DNA from: UBA6136 sp044237765
GTDB taxonomy: Bacteria > Pseudomonadota > Gammaproteobacteria > Methylococcales > Methylococcaceae
Length of the DNA stretch: 64,000 nt
Direction: 5' to 3'
NCBI GenBank assembly: GCA_044237765.1
Contig: JBIIEQ010000001.1
Span: 1 to 64,000, forward strand
A program made the translations under genes and the position numbers. Each line of letters starts with the position of its first letter. The stretch's first letter is position 1. The notes beneath the pieces were generated by a model. That model saw only the letters and a list, made by a program, of their open reading frames with translations. It searched no databases and was not told the origin of the DNA. Below are positions 34,998 to 45,100 of the stretch, in pieces.

Positions 34998-35018
34998 ATG
35001 GATGCGATGAGCCAATGA
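34998..35018 (+). CDS. Six-codon leader ORF overlapping the MarR-type start
   Basis: ATG at 34998 with a strong GGGGGAG ribosome site (34985-34991) opens the frame MDAMSQ, which stops at TGA 35016-35018. The regulator's ATG at 35015 overlaps that stop as ATGA and has no ribosome site of its own. This suggests the regulator is translated by coupling to the leader. Translation is unproven. Confidence 0.45.
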   Translation: MDAMSQ

Positions 35019-35581
35019 ATCCCAATCAGATGTATGAATATGTGGAGCGGATCGCCAACCTGATCCGCACTCGCGTTCGCAAGACCGGACTTGCGAGTGG
35101 TGTGCAGCCAGTCCAGATGGAAGCGCTCCACTACCTAAGTCGGTGCAATCGATATAGCAACACCCCTGTCGCTGTCGCCGAGTTCCTTGGGCTGACCAAG
35201 GGTACAGTCTCCCAGACGTTGGGTGTTCTCGAAGACAATGGCTTCGTGGAAAAAACAATCGACGCCCGCGATCGTCGCGTGGTGCATCTGGATTTGACGC
35301 CGGCCGGAACCCTTGTGCTGGATCAGTCCATCCCTCCGGATATCCTGAAATCTGCAATCAATGAACTCCCCGAGCAGGACCAGCGGCAGATGGCACAGTC
35401 GATCGAACATCTCCTGCTTTGTCTGCAACGTGCCAATGGACTCAAAACCTTTGGGGCCTGCAGAACCTGCATGCATCATCAGCAAACAGACGATGCTCAG
35501 CGCCGTTGCGGACTGACCCGCGAAATCCTCACGGAATCGGACGCCAACAAAATCTGCCGTGAACACATTCCTGCCGGTTGA
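35015..35581 (+). CDS. MarR-family regulator with C-terminal cysteine cluster
   Basis: This 188-residue protein has a MarR winged helix-turn-helix (about 30-100): VQMEALHYLSRC, VAVAEFLGLTKGTVSQTLGVLEDNGFV as recognition helix, and DARDRRVVHLDLT as wing. Dimerisation helices flank it. After residue 145 comes a tail that ordinary MarR proteins lack: C149-x2-C152 with H154/H155, then C165 and C181 (ICREH). This arrangement could bind an iron-sulfur cluster or zinc, making it a redox or metal sensor. It converges on the flavin/Fe-S oxidoreductase gene, 44 nt away, suggesting a functional link. Target genes are unknown. Confidence 0.85.
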   Translation: MNPNQMYEYVERIANLIRTRVRKTGLASGVQPVQMEALHYLSRCNRYSNTPVAVAEFLGLTKGTVSQTLGVLEDNGFVEKTIDARDRRVVHLDLTPAGTLVLDQSIPPDILKSAINELPEQDQRQMAQSIEHLLLCLQRANGLKTFGACRTCMHHQQTDDAQRRCGLTREILTESDANKICREHIPAG

Positions 35582-35625
35582 CGGCTGAGGTTAAGGACCC
35601 AGAGTCCCAACCTCAGTCTCTTCAA

Positions 35626-38600
35626 TCAGACTAGTACGCGCTCGATGCCCCCGTTGCGGACCCGCTTCACATAGTCTGGCAACCAGTTCTCGCCCAGAAT
35701 ATGTTTTGCAATCTCGACCACGATGTAATCCGCATCGAGTTGATCCACATCATCTTTGTATCGCTGTAAACCCTGCAGACAGGAAGGGCAAGAGGTCAGT
35801 ACCTTCACAGGCCCATCAAACCCGTCGCTACGTAGACCGGTGACGTTGCCCTGCAATTCCTCTTCCTTGCGATAGCGGACCTGGGTGGAAATGTCTGGCC
35901 GGCCGATGGCGAGCGTACCGGATTCCCCGCAACAACGGTCGCTCTTCATCACGGCCGATCCATCACCCGGAACAACGAGGCTGTTGACGGTTTTCATCGG
36001 ATCGCGCTGCTTCATCGGTGTGTGGCAGGGATCGTGATAGAGGTAGCGGGTGCCATTCACCCCCTCCAGTTTCACCTCTTTTTCCAACAGATATTCGTGA
36101 ATGTCGATCAGACGGCACCCTGGAAATATCTTGTCAAACTCGTAGTCGAGGAGTTGATCCAGACAGGTGCCACAACTAACGATCACTGTTTTGATATCCA
36201 GATAATTCAGAGTGTTCGCGATGCGGTGAAAAAGAACCCGATTGTCCGTCGTGATCTTGTCGGCCTTGTCGAATTGTCCGGCAGCGCGCTGGGGATAACC
36301 GCAGCAAAGGTAACCCGGCGGCAATACCGTCTGTACCCCGACCTCATGGAGCATGGCCTGCGTGGCCAGGCCGACCTGTGAAAAAAGTCGCTCCGAGCCG
36401 CATCCGGGAAAATAGAACACGGCTTCCGAGTCGGCGCGGGTTTTATCAGGATCGCGAATGATGGGGATGACCTGGTTGTCTTCGATGTCCAGCAACGCCC
36501 GCGCCGTCTTGTTGGGCAGATTGCCCGGCATCTTCTTGTTGATGAAGTGAATCACCTGTTCGCGCACTGGCGGCTTGCCAAGTGAGGAGGGAGGCTTTGC
36601 CGTTTGTGCCCGGCCGAGAGGGGACAGCAATCGGTTGCCCAGCCGCTGTCCCTTGTAGCCCAGATCGATCATGGCGGTACGCAACCCCTTGATCGTATTC
36701 GGATGGGTTGCATTGAGGAACAACATGGCTGCGCTTTTCGCCGGATTAAAGCTTTGTTTTCCCATCTTGCGCAAGAGATTGCGCATGTTCATGGACACGT
36801 CGCCAAAGTCGATATCAACCGGACACGGGTTGTAGCACTTGTGGCAGATAGTGCAGTGGTCCGCCACGTCCTCGAACTCTTTCCAGTGGGTAATGGAAAT
36901 GCCGCGACGGGTTTGCTCCTCGTACAGAAACGCTTCGATCAGCAAGGAAGTCGCCAGGATCTTGTTGCGCGGCGAGTAGGGCAGATTGGCCTTGGGTACA
37001 TGCGTCGAACACACGGGCTTGCACTTTCCGCAGCGGAGACAGTCCTTGACCGAATCCGCAATGGCGCCAATGTCGCTCTGTTGCATGATCAGCGATTCAA
37101 AACCCATCAGGCTGAACGAGGGTGTGTAGGCCCGCCTCAGATCCGATCCCGGCATCAGCTTACCCTGATTGAATCGTCCCTCCGGATCGACCTGAGCTTT
37201 GTAGGCATGAAACGGGGCCAGTTCTTCCTGCGTGAGAAACTCATATTTGGTGATGCCGATGCCATGCTCGCCAGAAATGACGCCATCCAGCGAGCGGGCC
37301 AGTGCCATGATGCGGTCCACGGCGGCATTCGCCTCCTGCAGCATTTCATAATGATCCGAATTGACTGGCAGGTTGGTGTGGACGTTGCCATCGCCGGCAT
37401 GCATGTGTAGGGCCACGAAAACCCGGCCTCTCAGCACTTCCTTGTGAATGGCTTCGATACGCTCCAAGACAGGGCGGAAGTGGTCGCCCTCGAAGATTTC
37501 CATCAGCGGCGTTTTAAGCTCACGCTTCCACGACACCCGAACCGAATGATCCTGCAGCCGGTGGAATAGCGTCGGACTTTCGGTGCGGTTGGTGAGATCA
37601 CCCGCAACGATGCCCAGTTCAGGGAATGCCCGTTCGGCTTGAGATAGAGGTAGATCCAGATGCTGGTACAGCCAGTCCCAGCATGTCCGGACGCGGGTGA
37701 TGACATCGACTGCTCGTTGTCGCCGCTCACCGATGAGTGCCTCGGCATCCAGCCCTTCTTCGTAAGCGCGCAACGGCAACTCGCCCTGAATCATTTGATT
37801 CAGTGCATCACACAGCCGCAGTTTATTCCGCAGCGAGAGTTCGATATTGATTCGTTCGATGCCATCGCAATATTCCCCCATGCGAGGGAGCGGAATCACA
37901 ACGTCTTCGTTGATCTTGAAGGCATTGGTATGGCGGGCAATGGCCGCCGTGCGGGCGCGATCCAGCCAGAAGGTTTTCCGGGTTTCGGCACTGACCGCGA
38001 TGAATCCTTCGCCGCCCCGTGCATTGCAGATCCGAATGACTTCACTCGTGGCCAGGGCCACGGCATTTTCGTCATCACCGACGATGTCGCCGATCAGGAC
38101 CATCTTCGGCCGACCATGCCGCTTGGCCTTGGTGGCATAGCCCACGGCCTTCACATAGCGCTCATCCAGATGTTCGAGACCCGCCAGCATGACGCGTGCC
38201 TGGCCCGTCTTCGGCAGGCTGTCCAGATAATCGCGGATTTCCACGATCGCCGGAACCGCTTCCCGTACCTGCCCGAAAAACTCCAGACAGACCGTGCGAC
38301 CCTGTCGCGGCATCTCGTGGAGTATCCATCGGGCCGAAGTGATGAGGCCGTCACAACCCTCCTTTTGAATGCCGGGAAGTCCGCCGAGAAACTTGTCCGT
38401 GACATCCTTGCCCAGTCCTTCCTTGCGGAATCGCTTGCCGGGTATGTGCAAAATTTCTTCGCCTAGCGGTTCCCGTCCATCGGGACCAAAGCGTTTCAGG
38501 CGAAAGCTTACCTCGGGTTGCAGATGAATCTTGCCAAGGTTGTGGTTGAGCCGCTCCACTTCCAGCCAGTTGCCGTCCGGCGTCACCATCCGCCACGATG

Positions 38601-39555
38601 CCAGATTGTCCAGAGCGGTTCCCCAAAGGACGGCCTTCTTGCCGCCGGCATTCATGGCTACATTGCCGCCAATGCATGATGCATCGGCTGAGGTCGGGTC
38701 ACAGGCAAATACCAGCCCCATGGCCTCGGCGGCCTCCATGGCCCGCCGAGTGACAACGCCTGCGCCGGTGGTCAGCGTGGCATAAGGGATGGCTACGCCG
38801 GGGAGAGACGTTTCCCGCTCGATGGGGGACATGTCGAGCAGCTTTTCGGTATTGATGACCGCAGAGAGCGGGGTCAGGGGAATCGCCCCGCCGGTATAGC
38901 CGGTGCCACCGCCCCGGGGAATGATGGTCAAGCCCAGCTCAATGCAGTCACGGACCAGATGGCCGATTTCGCTCTCGTCATCGGGATGCAGCACGACGAA
39001 AGGATATTCCACGCGCCAATCGGTCGCGTCGGTCACATGAGTAACGCGGGCATAGCCGTCAAAGCAGATATTGTCCTTGCGGGTATGCCGTGACAGCAGA
39101 GTCATCGCCTGGCGGCGCAGTTCGCGGGTATGTTCCAGACGTGCCTGAAATGCATCGACGGCCTCGTGTGCAGACTGGAGCAGACTGGAGACCTTGTTGG
39201 CGCGAGTGGCTTTTTCCTTTTCCAGCGCCACGCGCCGCTCTTCCATTTGCCGCAAGCGATGTCGCAACGCCTCGAGCAGGGCCTTGCGTCGGCCTGGATT
39301 GCTGATCAGATCATCTTCCAGGTAAGGATTTCTTTGGACTACCCAGATATCGCCCAGTACTTCGTAGAGCATTCGCGCTGAGCGGCCGGTGATCCGCTCG
39401 GCGCGAAGACTCTGCAGGGTTTCCCAGTCTTCCTCGCCGAGCAGGCGGATGACGATTTCGCGATCGGAGAAGGAGGTGTAGTTGTAAGGGATTTCGCGAA
39501 GGCGATCGGCGCCTGCGTTAGAGTCCGCCAACGCAGGGGAGCTGTCAGCGTGCAT
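35626..39555 (-). CDS. Fused FAD-linked oxidase / iron-sulfur oxidoreductase (D-2-hydroxyacid dehydrogenase-like)
   Basis: This 1309-residue protein joins parts usually encoded separately (GlcD/GlcF or Dld plus Fe-S subunit). Residues about 1-170 are a helical N-terminal extension (DUF3683/DUF3400-like from memory). A PCMH-type FAD domain follows, with IPRGGGTGYTGGAIPLT and DPTSADASCIGGNVAMNAGG. The FAD-oxidase C domain shows HMHAGDGNVHTNLPVN and GEHGIGITKYEF. Next comes a two-cluster ferredoxin part (CLRCGKCKPVC and CTICHKCYNPCPVD), then the CCG domains (FPGCGSERLF, LCCGYP, HDPCHTPMK, CCGESG). It probably oxidises D-lactate or a related 2-hydroxyacid and passes electrons to a quinone. Last gene of the PFOR-RpoS-PII run. 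Confidence 0.88.
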   Translation of the reverse strand: MHADSSPALADSNAGADRLREIPYNYTSFSDREIVIRLLGEEDWETLQSLRAERITGRSARMLYEVLGDIWVVQRNPYLEDDLISNPGRRKALLEALRHRLRQMEERRVALEKEKATRANKVSSLLQSAHEAVDAFQARLEHTRELRRQAMTLLSRHTRKDNICFDGYARVTHVTDATDWRVEYPFVVLHPDDESEIGHLVRDCIELGLTIIPRGGGTGYTGGAIPLTPLSAVINTEKLLDMSPIERETSLPGVAIPYATLTTGAGVVTRRAMEAAEAMGLVFACDPTSADASCIGGNVAMNAGGKKAVLWGTALDNLASWRMVTPDGNWLEVERLNHNLGKIHLQPEVSFRLKRFGPDGREPLGEEILHIPGKRFRKEGLGKDVTDKFLGGLPGIQKEGCDGLITSARWILHEMPRQGRTVCLEFFGQVREAVPAIVEIRDYLDSLPKTGQARVMLAGLEHLDERYVKAVGYATKAKRHGRPKMVLIGDIVGDDENAVALATSEVIRICNARGGEGFIAVSAETRKTFWLDRARTAAIARHTNAFKINEDVVIPLPRMGEYCDGIERINIELSLRNKLRLCDALNQMIQGELPLRAYEEGLDAEALIGERRQRAVDVITRVRTCWDWLYQHLDLPLSQAERAFPELGIVAGDLTNRTESPTLFHRLQDHSVRVSWKRELKTPLMEIFEGDHFRPVLERIEAIHKEVLRGRVFVALHMHAGDGNVHTNLPVNSDHYEMLQEANAAVDRIMALARSLDGVISGEHGIGITKYEFLTQEELAPFHAYKAQVDPEGRFNQGKLMPGSDLRRAYTPSFSLMGFESLIMQQSDIGAIADSVKDCLRCGKCKPVCSTHVPKANLPYSPRNKILATSLLIEAFLYEEQTRRGISITHWKEFEDVADHCTICHKCYNPCPVDIDFGDVSMNMRNLLRKMGKQSFNPAKSAAMLFLNATHPNTIKGLRTAMIDLGYKGQRLGNRLLSPLGRAQTAKPPSSLGKPPVREQVIHFINKKMPGNLPNKTARALLDIEDNQVIPIIRDPDKTRADSEAVFYFPGCGSERLFSQVGLATQAMLHEVGVQTVLPPGYLCCGYPQRAAGQFDKADKITTDNRVLFHRIANTLNYLDIKTVIVSCGTCLDQLLDYEFDKIFPGCRLIDIHEYLLEKEVKLEGVNGTRYLYHDPCHTPMKQRDPMKTVNSLVVPGDGSAVMKSDRCCGESGTLAIGRPDISTQVRYRKEEELQGNVTGLRSDGFDGPVKVLTSCPSCLQGLQRYKDDVDQLDADYIVVEIAKHILGENWLPDYVKRVRNGGIERVLV

Positions 39556-39652
39556 AAGTCAGAATTCGAATGAAAGAGGTCAAATTATTGAAGAAGGTAT
39601 CCGTCAGATAACGGATACCCGTTGAGCTCAGCCTCGGTGCGATGACTTCGGT

Positions 39653-39991
39653 TTAAAGTGCCTGATCGCCGGTCTCGCTGGTGCGGATGCGAATGACCTG
39701 TTCGAGGTTGGCTACGAAAATCTTGCCATCGCCAATTTTGCCGGTATTAGCCGCCTTGATGATGCATTCAATGGCTTGGTCGAGTAGCGCGTCGGTCACG
39801 GCGACTTCGATCTTTACCTTAGGAAGAAAGTCGACCACATATTCCGCGCCACGATAGAGTTCGGTATGGCCTTTCTGTCGACCAAAACCCTTGACCTCGG
39901 TAACCGTAATGCCGGCGATCCCCAGGTCGGACAGGGACTCCCTGACGTCATCCAGCTTGAAGGGTTTGATGATGGCGGTAATCAGTTTCAT
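39653..39991 (-). CDS. Nitrogen regulatory PII protein (GlnB/GlnK type)
   Basis: This 112-residue PII protein senses 2-oxoglutarate, ATP and ADP. The T-loop GFGRQKGHTELYRGAEYVVDF carries the uridylylation tyrosine at Y51. The B-loop TGKIGDGKIFV and C-terminal RIRTSETG are conserved. No amtB is next to it, which argues slightly for GlnB over GlnK, but the two cannot be separated here. It lies between rpoS and the large flavin/Fe-S gene, both on the same strand, with gaps of about 110 and 97 nt, so it may have its own promoter. Confidence 0.94.
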   Translation of the reverse strand: MKLITAIIKPFKLDDVRESLSDLGIAGITVTEVKGFGRQKGHTELYRGAEYVVDFLPKVKIEVAVTDALLDQAIECIIKAANTGKIGDGKIFVANLEQVIRIRTSETGDQAL

Positions 39992-40102
39992 GGCTTTTCC
40001 CTGGGCGATTGATGAGCGATCGAGTGGTTGACTAGGATCAACAAGACGACCAGATTTTACAGGAGTTTCGGTGGACTTAGAGCATCAATGCGCGGGTTCA
40101 TT

Positions 40103-41083
40103 TCAGTCCAGCAGGGCATCGACGGTATATCCCTGATTCTCGACGATGCGGGCCAGATGCCGCAGGGCCTCCGCCTGTAGCTGCCGAATGCGTTCTCGCG
40201 TCAGATGCATGGTGTGCGCGATGGACTCCAGGGTTTCCGGATCATGCTCATGCAAACCGAAGCGGCGTATCACGATGTCGCGTTGTCGGTCGTTCAACTG
40301 ATCCAGCCAGCGGTCGACCGCCAGCAGGACGTGGGCGTTCTGGAGATGTTCGGTGACGGGAAGTGAGTCCCCCATGATGCAATCGCCCACAGTCAGATCC
40401 GGGTCGTTTTTCAGCGGCGCATCCAGTGAGCCGATCAATTCGTTCATTACGCGCAGACGATCCACCTTGGCGGGAGAATTTCCGAGCAGGCTCGCCACCT
40501 CGTTAATGCGAGGCTCCTTGGCCAATTCGACGGCCAATTGGCGGTAGGCTCTCAAACAGGTATTGACCTGCCTGGCCACGTGTATCGGCAGCCGGACCGT
40601 TCTTCCCTGATTGATCAGGGCCCGTTCTATATTCTGTCGAATCCACCAAGCAGCATAGGTGGAGAAACGGAAGCCCCTCTCCGGGTCGAATTTTTCCACT
40701 GCGCGGATCAGGCCGAGATTGCCTTCCTCAATGATGTCCAGAAAGGGCAGCCCTCGGTGACGGTAGCGTCGCGCGAGCGTCACCACCAGTCGCAGATTGC
40801 ATTCAATCATCTTTTTACGAGCGGCCGCATCGCCCTGACGGGCCAGGCGCCCATAGGTTTTTTCCTCATCGGCGCTGAGCGGCTTGGATTTGGCCAGATC
40901 ATTGAGATAGAGACGGGTCATATCAACGCTCGAGCGGCGGGGTTCAGTCGGGACCGGCGTCTTCTCCAGATCTTCAAGGGCGAGCTCGTTAGTCTCGTCG
41001 GGCAGGGTCTCAAGTGCTTCTGCAATCTCAACCAGAGTGGGATCGTCGGAAAATTCTTGAGAGCGTGTTTCTATGCCGGTCAT
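40103..41083 (-). CDS. rpoS: RNA polymerase sigma factor RpoS
   Basis: This protein of about 326 residues has all sigma70 regions. Region 1.2 shows SSVDMTRLYLNDLAKSKPLSADEE; region 2 shows CNLRLVVTLARRYRHRGLPFLDIIEEGNLGLIRAVEKFDPERGFRFSTYAAWWIRQNIERA; region 3 follows RTVRLPIHVARQVN. Region 4 shows LNDRQRDIVIRRFGLHEHDPETLESIAHTMHLTRERIRQLQAEALRHL. Length and the short region 1 fit RpoS, the stationary-phase/general stress sigma. The ATG at 41083 lies 22 nt after the DHOD-like stop; a longer frame from 41176 would overlap that gene. The usual nlpD neighbour is missing: rpoS follows the PFOR cluster. Confidence 0.9.
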   Translation of the reverse strand: MTGIETRSQEFSDDPTLVEIAEALETLPDETNELALEDLEKTPVPTEPRRSSVDMTRLYLNDLAKSKPLSADEEKTYGRLARQGDAAARKKMIECNLRLVVTLARRYRHRGLPFLDIIEEGNLGLIRAVEKFDPERGFRFSTYAAWWIRQNIERALINQGRTVRLPIHVARQVNTCLRAYRQLAVELAKEPRINEVASLLGNSPAKVDRLRVMNELIGSLDAPLKNDPDLTVGDCIMGDSLPVTEHLQNAHVLLAVDRWLDQLNDRQRDIVIRRFGLHEHDPETLESIAHTMHLTRERIRQLQAEALRHLARIVENQGYTVDALLD

Positions 41084-41105
41084 GTTCGGAAAATCGAGTG
41101 TTAAT

Positions 41106-42101
41106 TCAGCGGTAGCTTTCCAGCGTTTTGATGTAGTTGGCGCGTTCAAGAGGTCTGGGGTCAGTAACCTGGGCATGGCTCAAGAGGCCGCGCAAGGCGC
41201 TGACGGAGTCGAATTCGTGGGCTTCCATCCACGATTCCAGGCCGGCTATCAGCTCCGCCAGGTAGGTCGGTCCCTTCCTGAGCAGGGACGAGGTGGTCAT
41301 CACCGCATCGGCGCCTGCCAGCAGATATTTGATGACTTCAGCCGAGGTATTCACGCCGCGCGTGGCGCCCAGTGAGGCCTTGATTTTGCCATGGAGCAGG
41401 GCAATCCATTGCAGCGGCAGAAGCATTTCGCTGGGATGACTTAGCGTCAGTGTGGGCGTGATCTCCAGCGTATCAATGTTGAGGTCAGGGCGGTAAAACC
41501 GGTTGAAGACCACCAGCGCGTCAGCGCCTGCATCGTCCAGTTGTCTGGCCATGTGCCCGAAGGCGCTGAAGAAGGGGCTCAACTTCATCGCTATAGGAAT
41601 ATCCACGGCCTGTTTGACCAGTCTAAGGCTGTCCAGATAACGCTGCTCGACTGCCTGCCCGCTCTTCAACAGGTCCGTTTCAATGGCAAAAATATTAAGC
41701 TCGATGCCGCTGGCGCCCGCCTGTTCGATTTGCCGGGCATAGTCGGTCCAGCCTTCGCTGGTGATGCAGTTGAGGCTGGCAATGATCGGAATATCAGTGC
41801 TCTCGGCAGCTCGCCGAACCAGATTCAGATAGTCATGCGGGGTGGTGGCAAAATCATCGAGATCGAGGCTGGGGAAAAAGCTGAGCGATTCCGCAAAACT
41901 GTCCGCCCCCTGATCCAGTGCTTCGACCAGTACCGACTGCTCCTGTTGAATCTGTTCTTCGAACAGCGAAAACAGCACCACCGCCGCTGCACCGCCATCT
42001 TCCAGGCGGCGAATCCCGTCCAAGGTTTCCGACAACGGCGAGGCCGAGGCGATCAGCGGATGTTTCAACTCCAGCCCCATGTAGCGGGTGTTTAAATCCA
42101 T
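41106..42101 (-). CDS. Dihydroorotate-dehydrogenase-like flavoprotein
   Basis: This 331-residue FMN-binding TIM barrel begins MDLNTRYMGLELKHPLIASASPLSE and keeps the class 1 DHOD-like order: IIASLNCITSEGW, IELNIFAIE, IAMKLSPFFSAFGHMA, then LGATRGVNTSAEVIKYLLAGADAVMTTSSLL as phosphate site. It is not PyrD: the usual catalytic Cys loop is not clear and the gene sits 18 nt after nifJ. Homologues of this type recur next to pyruvate:ferredoxin oxidoreductase genes. A redox partner role, possibly like PreA, is an inference. Confidence 0.85.
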   Translation of the reverse strand: MDLNTRYMGLELKHPLIASASPLSETLDGIRRLEDGGAAAVVLFSLFEEQIQQEQSVLVEALDQGADSFAESLSFFPSLDLDDFATTPHDYLNLVRRAAESTDIPIIASLNCITSEGWTDYARQIEQAGASGIELNIFAIETDLLKSGQAVEQRYLDSLRLVKQAVDIPIAMKLSPFFSAFGHMARQLDDAGADALVVFNRFYRPDLNIDTLEITPTLTLSHPSEMLLPLQWIALLHGKIKASLGATRGVNTSAEVIKYLLAGADAVMTTSSLLRKGPTYLAELIAGLESWMEAHEFDSVSALRGLLSHAQVTDPRPLERANYIKTLESYR

Positions 42102-42119
42102 GGCGCGTTCCGTAGGTAA

Positions 42120-45100
42120 TTATCGATCCTGTTCCAGTCCGACGATGGCATCGGGATGGAAGCGGTGCTGGTCGCGGCTGGCCATTTCTTCGTAGATTTC
42201 CCATTTCTGCCGGACCACTTGCTGGGCCATGTTCATCAGATGCTCGAACTGGGCGGGATGTGTGCGGCTGAGCAATTTGTAACGCAATTCATTTTCGGCG
42301 TAACGCCGGAATTTAATCCGGGGGCGCGGCGAATCCAGAACAAAGGGATTGCTGTCGGTCTTCCGCAGGTCGGGGTTGTAGCGAACAAGGGGCCAGTAGC
42401 CCGACGCCACCGCATTATCCTGTTGTTGCAGACCCTTTTGCATGTTGATGCCATGGGCAATGCAATGGCTGTAAGCCAGAATGAGGGACGGTCCCGGGTA
42501 GGCTTCCGCTTCACGGAAGGCGAGCAGGGTTTGTTGTGGGTTGGCGCCCATGGCGATGCGAGCAACGTAGACATTGCCATAGGCAATGGCTTGTAGCGCC
42601 AGATCCTTTTTCGCGACCGTTTTGCCCGCCGCAGCGAATTTGGCCACCGCGCCCAGCGGGGTGGCCTTGGACGATTGGCCTCCGGTGTTGGAATAGACCT
42701 CGGTGTCGAGCACCAGCACATTGACGTTGCGACCTAATGCCAGCACATGATCTAGCCCGCCGGAGCCGATGTCATAGGCCCAGCCATCGCCACCTATGAT
42801 CCAGATGCTGCGCCGGACCAGATGATCGATGACCGATAGCAGTTCCTTGGCGGCTTCATCCTCGCGCTGGAGCAATTCGGCCTTGAGACTTGCCACTCGT
42901 TCGCGCTGGCGTCGAATTTCGGATTCAGTCAGTTGCGGGGCATTGAGAATTTCATCCGTCAACGCCGGTACTTTCAAGGTCCCCCGAATCTCCTGAGTCA
43001 GTCGGCGGGCCAGGGTCAGATGCTGATCGGCGGCCAGACGATAACCCAGTCCGAATTCGGCATTGTCCTCAAAGAGCGAGTTCGACCAGGCTGGGCCGCG
43101 TCCTTCGGCGTTTTTTGTCCACGGCGTGGTCGGAAGATTGCCGCCATAGATGGATGAGCACCCCGTGGCATTGGCCACGACCAGCCGGTCCCCGAACAGT
43201 TGCGAGAGCAATCGGACATATGGCGTTTCACCGCAGCCGGCACAGGCCCCGCTGAATTCGAACAGAGGTTCGAGGAACTGGGTTCCGCGCACGGAAGAGA
43301 AATCGACCCGCGATCGGTTATTGACTGGCAATGACTCGAAAAATCGGATCGCCTCGCGATCCTGAGTCAGATCGGCGGGCTTGGCTTTCATGTTGATGGC
43401 CTTGACCCCGCTTTGATTCGGGCTGATGGCTGGGCAGACCTCCGTGCACAAGGCGCAGCCGGTGCAGTCCTCGGTATAGATTTGCAGGGTGTAACGCGTA
43501 TCCGGAAAGCCTCGGGCACTGATCGGCGCGGACTGGAAGCTCCCAGGTGCGTTGCTGAGCTGGGTTTCCGGGTAGAACTTGGCGCGTATCACGCTGTGCG
43601 GGCAGACAAAGCTGCAGTTACCGCACTGTATGCAGAGGTCTGGCTCCCAGGCGGGCACGAAGTCGGCGATATTGCGCTTTTCCCAGCGTGTAGTGCCAGA
43701 GGGGTAGGTGCCATCGATCGGCAGTTGGCTGACCGCCAGTTCATCTCCGCGACCCGCCATCATCAAGGCGGTGACGTTTTGCACGAAATCGGGCGCCTCC
43801 GCAGGTACCACCGGTGGCTGACGGAAGGCGCTGCTGACTCGTTCGGGCACGGCTATTTCGTGAAGAGTGGCCAGCGTCTGGTCGACCGCTGCAAAATTCT
43901 TCCGAACCACTTCCTCGCCTTTCTTGCCGTACGTGTTCTGGATGGTTTCCTTGATCTTGGCGATGGCGGCATCGCGGGGCAGCACATTCGCCAGCGCGAA
44001 GAAGCAGGTTTGCATGATGGTGTTGGTGCGGCCCGGCATGCCGGACTCCAAAGCCACTCGCGTCGCATCAATGACGTAGAACTTCAGCTTCTTTTCGATC
44101 AGCCCGGTCTGGACCTCTCTCGGGAGTTGGTCCCACACCTGGTCCGGGCCATAGGGACTGTTCAACAGGAAGGTGCCGCCGGGTCGGGCATTGGCCAGCA
44201 GGTCGAGTTTTTCGACAAAGCCGAATTGATGACAGGCAACAAAATTGGCGGCGGCGATCAGGTAGGGTGATTCGATGGGGTCAGGACCGAAGCGCAAATG
44301 CGAAACCGTGCGCGAACCGGATTTTTTCGAGTCGTAGACAAAGTAACCCTGCGCATACAAATCCGTGGATTCGCCGATGATCTTGATGCTGTTCTTGTTG
44401 GCGCCAACGGTGCCATCCGCGCCCAGTCCAAAAAAGATCGCTCGTACAACATTTTCCGGCTCTATATCGAAACCGGCATCGTAATCCAGGCTGGTATGGG
44501 TGACGTCGTCGAGGATGCCGACGGTGAAATGGTTGCGTGGCGCGTTCTGCTTCAATTCGTCGAAAATGGCCTTTGCCATGGCCGGATTGAATTCCTTGGA
44601 AGACAGCCCGTAACGGCCACCCACTATCCTGGGCACTCGGGTCAGCTTGCCTTCCGCAAAGGCTTCACTCAGGACCGTCAGCACATCAGAGTAAAGCGGC
44701 TCGCCTATGGAGCCGGGGTTCTTGCAGCGGTCCATGACGGCCAGGGCTTTTACGGAAGAGGGTAAAGCCGCGAGGAAGTGCGGAGCTGAAAAAGGCAGGC
44801 ATAGGTTGACCTGGATAACGCCCACTTTTTCGTCCTGATTTTCCAGAAACCTGACCATCTGTCTGGCGGTGTGGGCGGCCGAGCCCATGATCACCATCAC
44901 GCGTTCGGCTTCCGGATGACCGTAATACTCGAAAAGCCGGTACAAGCGGCCGGTGAGCTCACCAAAACGGGCCATGGCGGACTCAACCAGTGTCGGGAGC
45001 TGGTTATAGAAAGGATTGACCGTTTCGCGACCCTGGAAATACACGTCCGGATTCTGGGCGGTACCGCGAATGAACGGCCGATCCGGATTCAGCGCGCGGC

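Noticed and set aside
40103..41083. Alternative call of RpoD or RpoH for the sigma factor
   Set aside because: Too short for RpoD and lacking its long region 1.1 and non-conserved region; region 2 and 4 details fit RpoS better than RpoH.
43413..44270. 285-codon plus-strand frame opposite nifJ
   Set aside because: Frame-shadow of a GC-rich coding gene; no motif, and nifJ on the other strand is certain.
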